This document shows positions 49,413-56,517 of a stretch of 64,000 nucleotides of DNA, one piece after another. The stretch is from Streptomyces deccanensis. Its GTDB lineage: Bacteria > Actinomycetota > Actinomycetes > Streptomycetales > Streptomycetaceae. The stretch's first letter is position 1, and every line of letters begins with the position of its first letter. The notes under the pieces are model-generated. The model saw only the letters and a program-made list of their open reading frames with translations. It was not told where the DNA came from and searched no databases. The stretch is from contig NZ_CP092431.1 in assembly GCF_022385335.1 (NCBI RefSeq), positions 5,394,001 through 5,458,000 of the forward strand, read 5' to 3'. Position numbers and translations under genes: made by a program.

Positions 49413-50360
49413 ATGGCTCTCCTCGGTCGCCGACGCGGCACGATCAGAATCGCCCCCGAGCTCGACGACGCGGACCTCGGCAAGGTGCGCAAACGTCTGG
49501 TCGAGAGGGGCAGTTCGGGCGGCCGCAGTCTCGCGGTGGCCATGATCGAGCAACTGCTGCGCGACACCGGCCGCGACTGGGACCGCAGGGCCCACCGGCT
49601 GAGCGTCCTCGCCGAGTCGACGTCCCCCGCCCTGCAGCGTTCCTGGGCGGAGGAGCAGGCACAGGACCCGGACGCGCGGCTGCTGTTCGCGTGGGGTGTC
49701 CTGCTGCGGGCGGGGTACGAGGAGCAGCCGGTGCCGGGGGAGACCCGGGAGGCGCTCGACGCGTGCGAGCAGGCCGCCGCGCTGCGGCCGGAGGACCCCA
49801 CGCCCTGGGTGGTGCGCCTCGGTCTGCTGCGGCTGTGGCGCCGGCCGCAGCAGGAGGTCTTCCCGCTCTGGGACGAGATCGTCCGGCGTGATCCGTGGCA
49901 CCGCGAGGCGCACTTCCAGATGCTCGGCTACCTCTCGCCGTGGGAATGCGGTTCGCACGCGCAGACCGTCGACTTCCTGGACCGGGTGCGGGCGGGGACG
50001 GCGCCCACGGCCCCGACGGCGGGGCTGGAGATCGCCGCGCTGATCGACCTGTACCTGGGCACCCTCGACCAGGGGGGCCTGGAGGCTCTCACCGCCGTCC
50101 ACCTGTGGAGCCGGCCGAACGCGGTGGCGGCGCTGGACCGGGCGACGGCGGACTGGCCGCGGGCGGGGTATCTGACCCATGCGGCGGCGGTCGCCGATCT
50201 CAACCTGCTGGCGTACGCGTTGGTGCAGGCGAAGCGGGTCGGGGAGGCGGGGGAGGTCTTCCGGGCGATCGCGGGGTTGGTGACGGCGTATCCGTGGGCC
50301 CTGGAGAGTGGGGACCCGGTGGCGACGTTCGGAGCGTGGCAGCAGCGGGCGGTGGGGTGA
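49413..50360 (+). CDS. Hypothetical helical-repeat protein (315 aa)
   Basis: A soluble all-helical protein beginning MALLGRRRGTIRIAPELDDADLGKVRKRLVERG, with TPR-like stretches: ALDACEQAAALRPEDPTPWVVRLGLLRLW and VFPLWDEIVRRDPWHREAHFQMLGYLSPW. The RRDPWHREAHFQMLGYL motif recurs in uncharacterised Streptomyces proteins. ATG 49413 is used; the upstream in-frame codons overlap the divergent promoter. Partners and role are unknown. Confidence 0.75.
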   Translation: MALLGRRRGTIRIAPELDDADLGKVRKRLVERGSSGGRSLAVAMIEQLLRDTGRDWDRRAHRLSVLAESTSPALQRSWAEEQAQDPDARLLFAWGVLLRAGYEEQPVPGETREALDACEQAAALRPEDPTPWVVRLGLLRLWRRPQQEVFPLWDEIVRRDPWHREAHFQMLGYLSPWECGSHAQTVDFLDRVRAGTAPTAPTAGLEIAALIDLYLGTLDQGGLEALTAVHLWSRPNAVAALDRATADWPRAGYLTHAAAVADLNLLAYALVQAKRVGEAGEVFRAIAGLVTAYPWALESGDPVATFGAWQQRAVG

Positions 50361-50411
50361 CCGGGCGCCTACTGGGGTGGGGGTGCGGGTCTCGTCGGCG
50401 GGTGCGGGTGC

Positions 50412-50531
50412 GTGGGGCTTCTCGCGCAGTTCCCCGCGCCCCTGAAAAGCAGGGGCTGCGCCCCATGCTTTTCAGGCCCGCAGGGCCTGGGCTTTCAGGG
50501 GCGCGGGGAACTGCGCGACCAGCCCCCACGC
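50412..50531. repeat. Long intergenic palindrome of a Streptomyces repeat family
   Basis: A perfect 26-bp inverted repeat (50422-50447 with 50493-50518) encloses an inner palindromic segment (AGGGGCTGCGCCCC and GCCCGCAGGGC), with GTGGGG/CCCCAC outer arms. The same arms (GCAGTTCCCCGCGCCCCTGA) occur in many intergenic regions of Streptomyces genomes. It lies between convergent genes and can act as a terminator. Confidence 0.85.
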
Positions 50532-50574
50532 ACCCGCACCCGACAACGCACCCGAGCCGCCCCCGCCTGCCTGC

Positions 50575-52032
50575 CTACCTACCTCTCGGCGGTCGAGCGA
50601 GCCGCGGCATCGCCATGCCCGCCAGCAGCGCCCCCGGTACCGCCAGCGCCAGCCACACCGCCGTCGTGGTGTCGCCGCCGATGAGGGTCGTGAAGTTGGC
50701 GATGATCAGCCAGATCGCCGCGGCGATGCCGCCCGCGCCCAGCGCGGGGGCGATCAGCGTGTTCCAGAGCCGCGTGTCGCCGGACCGCTCGTGGCGGAAG
50801 TACACGATGACCGACACCGAGGTCAGCAGGTACAGCAGCATGATCGCCAGGACGGCGAGACCGCTGAGCCAGGAGAACAGGGTGAGGACGGGATCCTTGC
50901 CGGCCAGCGCGAAGGGGAAGACGAGCAGCGCGGCGACACCGGTCTGCGCGACACCCGCGAGCCACGGCGACTGGCGGCCGTTGAGCGAACTCAGCGCGCG
51001 CGGCAGCAGCCCCTCCCGGCCCAGCGAGAACAGGTAGCGGTTGGCGGAGTTGTGGAACGCCAGGATGCTGGCGAAGAGCGAGGTGGCCAGCAGGATCGGC
51101 AGCGCGTCGCCCGCCCACGCGCCGAGTTCGGCGGCGACCGGCGCGGCGACGAAACCGGCCCCGTCCCCGGCCTCCAGCGCCTTGCCCGCGGCGGCCGCGC
51201 TGGAGGAGGGGCCGTGCGCGGAGATCAGCATCCAGGACGTGAAGGCGAAGAACGCGGTGACGAGGACGACCGCGAGGTAGGTGGCCCGGGGGACGGTGCG
51301 GTGCGGCTCGCGCGCCTCCTCGCCGTAGATCGCGGTCGCCTCGAAGCCGAACATCGACGCGACGGCGAACATCAGCGCCACCCCGGGCGCGCCGTCGAGC
51401 GCCGCCGACAGGGAGAAGGAGGCGCCGGGGGCCAGTCCCTCGGGGCCGCCGCCCTTGAGGAGCATCACCACGCCGAAGACCAGCAGCAGACTGATCTCGG
51501 CGAGCACGAACACGGCGAGCACCTTGGCGCCCACGTCCACGCCGGTGGCGCCGAGCCCCTGCACGATCACCATCGTGCCGAGCGCGAAGAGCCACCAGGG
51601 GATGTCCGTCTCCAGGTACTGCAGGGCCAGCCCGTTCATCACGGCGCCGAACAGCCCGTACACCGCGGCCTGGATGGCGTGGTACGCGAGCAGCGCCACC
51701 CCCGCGCTGCCGGCGGCGGCCGTACCGCCGAGGCCCTTGCCGACGTACGAGTAGAAGGCGCCCGCGTCGACGACGTGGCGGCCCATGGCGACGTAGCCGA
51801 CGGAGAAGAGCAGGACGACCACACCGGCGACGAGGTACATCGCGGGGACGCCCGGGCCGTTGCCGATGGCTATCGCCACCGGGGCCGCTCCGGCGACACC
51901 GGTCAGCGGTGCCTGTGCGGAGAGCACGAAGAAGAGGATGCCCAGGACGCCGAGCGCGTTCTGTTTGAGGGAGCCGGTGGACGCGTAGCCGTCGCCGGCC
52001 GCGTGCCGGGTTCTGGGCGCACTTGTGGACAT
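50575..52032 (-). CDS. APC-superfamily amino-acid permease
   Basis: A 485-aa secondary transporter with about 12 membrane helices. It opens with GSLKQNALGVLGILFFVLSAQAPLTGVAGAAPVAIAIGNGPGVP, the G-x-G-x-P substrate segment in TM1. Consensus spots such as FGFEATAIYGEEAREPHRTVPRATYLAVVLVTAFF (TM6 region) and FHNSANRYLFSLGREGLLPRALSSLN are characteristic of the APC family. The substrate (an amino acid or polyamine) is not predictable. ATG 52032; monocistronic. Convergent with the helical-repeat gene across the intergenic palindrome. Confidence 0.92.
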   Translation of the reverse strand: MSTSAPRTRHAAGDGYASTGSLKQNALGVLGILFFVLSAQAPLTGVAGAAPVAIAIGNGPGVPAMYLVAGVVVLLFSVGYVAMGRHVVDAGAFYSYVGKGLGGTAAAGSAGVALLAYHAIQAAVYGLFGAVMNGLALQYLETDIPWWLFALGTMVIVQGLGATGVDVGAKVLAVFVLAEISLLLVFGVVMLLKGGGPEGLAPGASFSLSAALDGAPGVALMFAVASMFGFEATAIYGEEAREPHRTVPRATYLAVVLVTAFFAFTSWMLISAHGPSSSAAAAGKALEAGDGAGFVAAPVAAELGAWAGDALPILLATSLFASILAFHNSANRYLFSLGREGLLPRALSSLNGRQSPWLAGVAQTGVAALLVFPFALAGKDPVLTLFSWLSGLAVLAIMLLYLLTSVSVIVYFRHERSGDTRLWNTLIAPALGAGGIAAAIWLIIANFTTLIGGDTTTAVWLALAVPGALLAGMAMPRLARPPRGR

Positions 52033-52240
52033 GGTTCACCTGTCGGGCGAAGGGGAAGAGTTTGGTTTCGGCTCAAACGAGCTGCCCCATGTTTGCCCCA
52101 ACGCGCCTGGCTGGCAAGGGAGTGACACGTGTAGGGCCACAGATTGTTCGGGTACGTACGACGTTCCGTGCGCGTCCGGTGGGGGAACCGTCCGCGGACA
52201 CCTCGGGGGTGCGCCGCCCGCGAGGGCGACGGCGGTGGGT

Positions 52241-52530
52241 GGAGCGGAAGGTCCACTCGGCGGTGCCCCGGGTGCTGACGGCGGACAGCGAGGCGGGGCG
52301 GGAGACCTCGGTGGTGAGCCGGTACGGCCGCTGCCCGGTGGGGAGCGTGGCGGTCACGTCGGCCAGGGGCGCGGGGACGTCGAACACCTTCTCGCCGTCG
52401 GAGAAGAGCGCCACGTCGGAGAGGAAGTCGTCACCGTGCCGGATCGCGCCCGCCGCGCCGGAGCCCTCGGTGAGCTGGGAACGCCGGAATCCGCGCTCGA
52501 TGCGCACGCGTCGCGGCGGTTCGGCGTGAG
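52241..52530 (-). pseudogene. C-terminal fragment of a secreted protease (S8-like)
   Basis: A minus-strand frame reads AEPPRRVRIERGFRRSQLTEGSGAAG, then DVALFSDGEKVFDVPAPLADVTATLPTGQRPYRLTTEVSRPASLSAVSTRGTAEWTFRS. The end resembles the C-terminal beta-domain of Streptomyces subtilisin-type exoproteins (YRLT...TR..STR..A.WTFRS). No signal peptide, catalytic triad or start is present, and upstream runs into the LLM gene region. It is a remnant of about 95 codons. Confidence 0.5.
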
Positions 52531-52559
52531 CGGCAGGGAGGCCTGGGCGCCGTGGTCGG

Positions 52560-53390
52560 TCAATGTCGGTGGAGGCTGTCAGAAGCGTCCCGGGCGAAGG
52601 CGGCCATCCGCCGCGCGTATCCGTCCGGGTCGCCGAAGTGCACCGCGAGGTGCTCGGCTCCGGCGGCGCGGAAAGCCTCGGCGGTGCGGGCGGCCTCGCC
52701 GACCGTGCGGTCCGGGCCGTGCCAGTCGATCCGGGTGCCGGGGGACACGGTGCGGCCGTCGGTACGGGCCCGCAGGTACGCCAGTCGTTCGGCGAACGCC
52801 TTCGGATCCAGGCCCACGCCCTGCCAGACGTCGGCGTACCGGGCCGCCCGGCGCAGGGCGGCGTCGGTGACACCGCCGGTCATCAGCGGCACCGCACCGT
52901 CGGGGCGCGGCTCGAAGACGCCCGTCTCGAAGCCGTACCAGCGGCCCTCGAAGGGACCCCGGCCGACCCGGAACAGGTGCCGGAGCAGTGCGATCGCCTC
53001 GTCCGTGCGGGCCGCCCGGCTCCTGAAGTCGGCGCCGACGGCGGTGAACTCGCGTTCGTCCCAGCCGATCCCCACACCCAGGGTGATGCGTCCGCCGGAC
53101 AGTCCGTGGAGGGTCGCGACCTGTTTGGCCACCACGAAAGGGCTGCGCAGGGGCAGGACGAGCACGGAGGTGCCGAACCGGATCCGGCTGGTCGCGGCCA
53201 CCAGCCAGCCCATGGTCACCAGGGGTTCGAGGACCCCTCCGTACACCGGGCCGTACTCGTCGGGCGGCAGGATGTGGTCGGGGAGCCATGCCGTGTCGTA
53301 GCCGAGGGCCTCGGCCTGCTGTGCCAGGTCGGCGAGTCGTCGCGGGTCGGCGCCCGCGGTCTCGTTCGGGAGAACGACCTGTAGCTTCAC
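52560..53390 (-). CDS. LLM-class F420-dependent oxidoreductase
   Basis: A 276-aa luciferase-like monooxygenase-fold enzyme: MKLQVVLPNETAGADPRRLADLAQQAEALGYDTAWLPDHILPPDEYGPVYGGVLEPLVTMGWLVAATSRIRFGTSVLVLPLRSPFVVAKQVATLHGLSGGRITLGVGIGWDEREFTAVG. The RIRFGTSVLVLP and GRITLGVGIGWDEREF motifs are those of the F420-dependent LLM subfamily. It should use coenzyme F420 (or FMN) to reduce or oxidise a small organic compound. The upstream hydrolase stop overlaps its start (ATG 53390, stop at 53387), so the two are coupled. Confidence 0.93.
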   Translation of the reverse strand: MKLQVVLPNETAGADPRRLADLAQQAEALGYDTAWLPDHILPPDEYGPVYGGVLEPLVTMGWLVAATSRIRFGTSVLVLPLRSPFVVAKQVATLHGLSGGRITLGVGIGWDEREFTAVGADFRSRAARTDEAIALLRHLFRVGRGPFEGRWYGFETGVFEPRPDGAVPLMTGGVTDAALRRAARYADVWQGVGLDPKAFAERLAYLRARTDGRTVSPGTRIDWHGPDRTVGEAARTAEAFRAAGAEHLAVHFGDPDGYARRMAAFARDASDSLHRH

Positions 53391-54076
53391 TCCCCCTCAC
53401 CGTCCGTCCCCTTTGAGTGCGGAAGCGAGTGGAGAAAATCGAGCACCGGCTTCAGCCACTCGTCCGGCCGCTCGACCATGACCACGTGGTCGCTATCGAT
53501 CTCCGTGTACCGCGCGCCCCGGATCCCGGCCGCCAGGGTGCGGGAGCCCTCGGGCAGGACCATGCTGTCGGCGGTTGTCGCGACGACCAGCGTGGGGACG
53601 GTGACCTCGGCCAGGTCACCGGTGATGTCGAGGGTGGGGATCAGGTCGATGTGAGGGTGGAGCGCGGGGGGCTCTTCGGCCCGCCAGCCGGGGAGGAGGC
53701 CGCGTATGTGGTCGTCGGGCCGGGCGAACCCGGCGGTCAGTACGAGCGCGGTCACCCGCTCGGGATGGCGTACGGCGGCGCGCACCGCCACCAGCGTGCC
53801 GAGCGAGAAGCCGAGCACCGCGAACGGCCCGACGCCACGCCGTACGGCGGAGTCGACGACACCGTCCGTGAGCTCGTCGAGGTCCAGTGGGGCGCCTGCG
53901 ACCGGGGTCTCACCCGAGCCGGGGTAGTCCGGGGCGACGACGGTGTGGGCGGCGGCGAGAGCGGGCAGAACCGGCGCGAAGTTGCCTTCGATGCTGCCGG
54001 TGGCGCCATGGGCGAGCAGCAGTCCTGGTCCGGTTCCGGTGACGGTGGTGGAAAGGGCGGGGAATGAATCGCGCAT
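53387..54076 (-). CDS. Alpha/beta hydrolase
   Basis: A 229-aa alpha/beta-hydrolase: GPGLLLAHGATGSIEGNFAPVLPALAAAHTVVAPDYPGSGET (oxyanion HGATG), nucleophile elbow AVLGFSLGTLVAVRAAVRHPERV (G-F-S-L-G, catalytic Ser), later acidic residue in VVATTADSMVLPEGS, and the catalytic His in EIDSDHVVMVERPDEWLKPVLDFL. The substrate is unknown. ATG 54076 lies next to the MerR-type dyad. It forms an operon with the LLM oxidoreductase and is divergent from a MerR gene. Confidence 0.92.
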   Translation of the reverse strand: MRDSFPALSTTVTGTGPGLLLAHGATGSIEGNFAPVLPALAAAHTVVAPDYPGSGETPVAGAPLDLDELTDGVVDSAVRRGVGPFAVLGFSLGTLVAVRAAVRHPERVTALVLTAGFARPDDHIRGLLPGWRAEEPPALHPHIDLIPTLDITGDLAEVTVPTLVVATTADSMVLPEGSRTLAAGIRGARYTEIDSDHVVMVERPDEWLKPVLDFLHSLPHSKGTDGEGE

Positions 54077-54086
54077 GTCTCGTACG

Positions 54087-54115
54087 TTGACCCATCACAC
54101 CGGTGTGAAGGTCAA
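54087..54115. promoter_or_regulatory. MerR-type operator (divergent promoter)
   Basis: TTGACC (54087-54092) and GGTCAA (54110-54115) form an inverted repeat around CACACCGGTGTG (54096-54107, a perfect 12-bp palindrome). The dyad between the hydrolase start (54076) and the MerR start (54141) is the layout of MerR-activated divergent promoters, and resembles the site at 11976-11991. Confidence 0.75.
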
Positions 54116-54140
54116 GTCCAGGTGCGGCGAGGAGAACCGG

Positions 54141-54515
54141 ATGCTGATAGGCGAGCTGTCACGGCGGACCGGAGTCGCGGCCCGGCTGCTGCGCTACTAC
54201 GAGGAGCAGGGCCTGCTGTGCCCCGACCGCGACAGCAGCGGATACCGCGTGTACGCGCCCGACGCCCCGTACATCGTCGCCCGCATCCGGGGCATGCTGG
54301 CGGCCGGGCTGACCACCGACGCCATTCACGAGATGCTGCCGTGCGCCACCGACGCCGGGCCGGGGATCGAGCCCTGCCCGGAGGTCCTGCGGACGATGAC
54401 CGCGCACCTGGAGCGGATGGACGCGGACATCGCGGACCTGCGCCGCCGCCGCGCCGCGCTGGCCGCGTTCCGTGACGCGACCGAGGCGCGACAGGAGCAG
54501 GGGCGCCCTCGCTGA
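54141..54515 (+). CDS. MerR-family transcriptional regulator
   Basis: A 124-aa MerR protein: MLIGELSRRTGVAARLLRYYEEQGLLCPDRDSSGYRVYAPDAPYIVARIRGMLAAGLTTDAIHEMLPCATDAGPGIEPCPEVLRTMTAHLERMDADIADLRRRRAALAAF. Winged helix plus a dimerisation helix. It has cysteines at LLC, LPC and EPC, so a thiol or metal cue is possible. GGCGAGGAG precedes the ATG. It most likely controls the divergent hydrolase-LLM operon and itself through 54087-54115. Confidence 0.94.
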   Translation: MLIGELSRRTGVAARLLRYYEEQGLLCPDRDSSGYRVYAPDAPYIVARIRGMLAAGLTTDAIHEMLPCATDAGPGIEPCPEVLRTMTAHLERMDADIADLRRRRAALAAFRDATEARQEQGRPR

Positions 54516-54557
54516 AGGGCATCGGCCGCTTTCCACTGCTTCCGGATCGCGGATGCG

Positions 54558-55175
54558 CTAATCCGACTCCGCCCGCCGCAGCCCCGCCACGAGGACGGCG
54601 ACCAGGCGGCCCGCGTCGTAGTCCGGATCGTTCTCGGCGCCGATGCACAGGTTGCCGACGCCGCGCATGAGTTCGAGGGCCGTGAGGTCGGAGCGGATCT
54701 CGCCGGACTCCGCGGCGGCGTCGAGCAGTTGGGCGCAGACGGGGACGAGCCGGTCGAGGAAGTGGGCGTGCAGGGTCTGGAACCCGGCCTCGTCGGAGTG
54801 CAGCGCGGCGGCGAGACCGTGCTTGGTGACCAGGAACTGCACGAAGAGGTCGATCCAGTGGCGCAGGGCGGCGTACGGCGTGGGCCCGGCCGCCAGCAGC
54901 GCGGGTCCGGCCTCGGCGCAGGCCTCCACCTGGTGCCGGTAGACGGCGACGACGAGGTCCGCGCGGGTCGGGAAGTGGCGGTAGATCGTGGCCGTGCCGA
55001 CGCCCGCCCTGGCCGCGATGTCGCGCACCGGCGCGTCGACGCCCGCCTCGACGAACGCGGCGGCGGCCGCGTCGAGCAGCGTCTCCTGGTTGCGTCGGGC
55101 GTCGGCCCGCTTGGGCCTCGCGGCCCGCCGTCCCTGCCGGGTGCCGCCCTCGGCGTCCCCGCTGCCGTCCGTCAC
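54558..55175 (-). CDS. TetR-family transcriptional regulator
   Basis: A 205-aa TetR repressor. The helix-turn-helix is RRNQETLLDAAAAAFVEAGVDAPVRDIAARAGVGTATIYRHFPTRADLVVAVYRHQVE (about 25-82), followed by a helical ligand-binding domain with YAALRHWIDLFVQFLVTKHGLAAALHSDE. GTG 55175 is chosen because GGAGGAGG precedes it and upstream codons overlap the operators. It is divergent from an aldo/keto reductase, with two strong dyads between. Repression of both until a ligand binds is inferred. Confidence 0.93.
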   Translation of the reverse strand: MTDGSGDAEGGTRQGRRAARPKRADARRNQETLLDAAAAAFVEAGVDAPVRDIAARAGVGTATIYRHFPTRADLVVAVYRHQVEACAEAGPALLAAGPTPYAALRHWIDLFVQFLVTKHGLAAALHSDEAGFQTLHAHFLDRLVPVCAQLLDAAAESGEIRSDLTALELMRGVGNLCIGAENDPDYDAGRLVAVLVAGLRRAESD

Positions 55176-55220
55176 TTCGCCTCCTCCGCCGTCTGGCGTG
55201 CCAAATCTACCGGGCTTGTT

Positions 55221-55275
55221 AAACGGGACAGTGTTCCGTATGGTCGGCGTTAGGAAACGGGACAGTGTCCCGTTT
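55221..55275. promoter_or_regulatory. Two TetR operators
   Basis: Site A (55221-55241) is AAACGGGACA-G-TGTTCCGTAT. Site B (55255-55275) is AAACGGGACA-G-TGTCCCGTTT, a perfect 10-bp inverted repeat. Their centres are 34 bases apart, about three helical turns. They lie between the TetR start (55175) and the reductase start (55313). Confidence 0.88.
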
Positions 55276-55312
55276 GCCGTCGTGGACACGGAGACGTGAA
55301 GGAGACACAGCC

Positions 55313-56332
55313 ATGCAGTACCGCACCCTGGGCCGTACCGGTGTCCGGGTCAGCTCGCTCGCGCTCGGCGCGATGAACTTCGGCCGGATCGGGCGCACCA
55401 CGCAGGACGAGGCCACCGCCCTCGTCGACGCCGCCCTGGAGGCGGGGGTCAACCTCGTCGACACGGCCGACATGTACGGCGACGGGGAGTCGGAGGAGAT
55501 GGTCGGCAAGGCCATCGCCGGCCGGCGCGACGACATCGTGCTGGCCACCAAGGCGGGCATGCCGATGGGCGAGGAGCTCAACCACCGGGGTGGTTCACGC
55601 CGTTGGCTGGTCACCGCGCTCGACGACAGCCTGCGCAGGCTCGGTGTCGACCACGTCGACCTCTACCAGCTCCACCGCTGGGACCCGGACACCGACGACG
55701 AGGAGACCCTGTCCGCCCTCACCGACCTGCGACGCGCGGGGAAGATCCGCTACTTCGGCTCCTCCACCTTCCCCGCCCATCGCATCGTCCAGGCCCAGTG
55801 GGCGGCCCGCGAGCACCGCCTCGGCCGCTACGTCACCGAGCAGCCGAGCTACTCGGTCCTCCAGCGGGGCGTCGAGGCGCACGTCCTGCCCGTGGCCGAG
55901 GAGTACGGGCTCGGTGTCCTGGTGTGGAGTCCGCTGGCCTCGGGCTGGCTGTCGGGCGCGGTCCGCGAGGGCCGGGCCGTCGCCACGAGCCGTTCCGCGT
56001 TCATGCCGGACCGCTTCGACATGACCCTCCCGCACAACCGGGCCCGGCTCGCCGCCGTGGAACGGCTCGCCGTGATCGCCGAGGAGGCCGGCCTGACCCT
56101 GATCCAGCTCGCCCTCGGGTTCGTGACGGCCCACCCGGCCGTGACCGCCGCGCTCATCGGCCCCCGCACCCCGGAGCACCTGCGCGCGCAGCTCGCCGCC
56201 GCCGACACGGTCCTCTCCGCCGACGTGCTCGACGCGATCGACGCCGTCGTCGCCCCCGGCACCGACCTCGCCCCGCACGAGAAGTACGACGCGCCGCCCT
56301 CGCTGCTCGACCCGTCCCTGCGCCGCCGCTGA
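55313..56332 (+). CDS. Aldo/keto reductase
   Basis: A 339-aa NADPH-dependent reductase of the AKR superfamily. MQYRTLGRTGVRVSSLALGAMNFG starts the barrel. The tetrad is D50 and Y55 (VNLVDTADMYGDG), K80 (VLATKAG) and H121 (LYQLHRWD). The cofactor-binding GPRTPEHLRAQLAA at the C-terminus is typical. ATG 55313 follows GAAGGAG. It is probably repressed by the divergent TetR protein and may detoxify an aldehyde or ketone; the substrate is unknown. Confidence 0.94.
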   Translation: MQYRTLGRTGVRVSSLALGAMNFGRIGRTTQDEATALVDAALEAGVNLVDTADMYGDGESEEMVGKAIAGRRDDIVLATKAGMPMGEELNHRGGSRRWLVTALDDSLRRLGVDHVDLYQLHRWDPDTDDEETLSALTDLRRAGKIRYFGSSTFPAHRIVQAQWAAREHRLGRYVTEQPSYSVLQRGVEAHVLPVAEEYGLGVLVWSPLASGWLSGAVREGRAVATSRSAFMPDRFDMTLPHNRARLAAVERLAVIAEEAGLTLIQLALGFVTAHPAVTAALIGPRTPEHLRAQLAAADTVLSADVLDAIDAVVAPGTDLAPHEKYDAPPSLLDPSLRRR

Positions 56333-56441
56333 CCGCGACGCGGAGCTGATGCCCACTCGGCGGTCGCGAAATAGTGTGAAAAGGATGGAGTGGGACATAC
56401 CCAAAGGGAGAGGTGCGGGGCTGGGTGGAGAACGGCCTCGC

Positions 56442-56505
56442 CGGGTGCGGATCCCGGGTGCGGATCCCGGGTGCGGATACCGGGCGCGGATCTCGGGTGA
56501 GAGCG
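56442..56505 (+). repeat. 13-bp tandem repeat upstream of the phosphatase gene
   Basis: CGGGTGCGGATCC repeats at exact 13-base steps (56442, 56455, 56468, 56481, partial 56494), with small drifts in the last copies. It ends about 13 bases before the phosphatase start and carries its promoter or leader region. Confidence 0.9.
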
Positions 56506-56517
56506 AGATGAGCGGAC

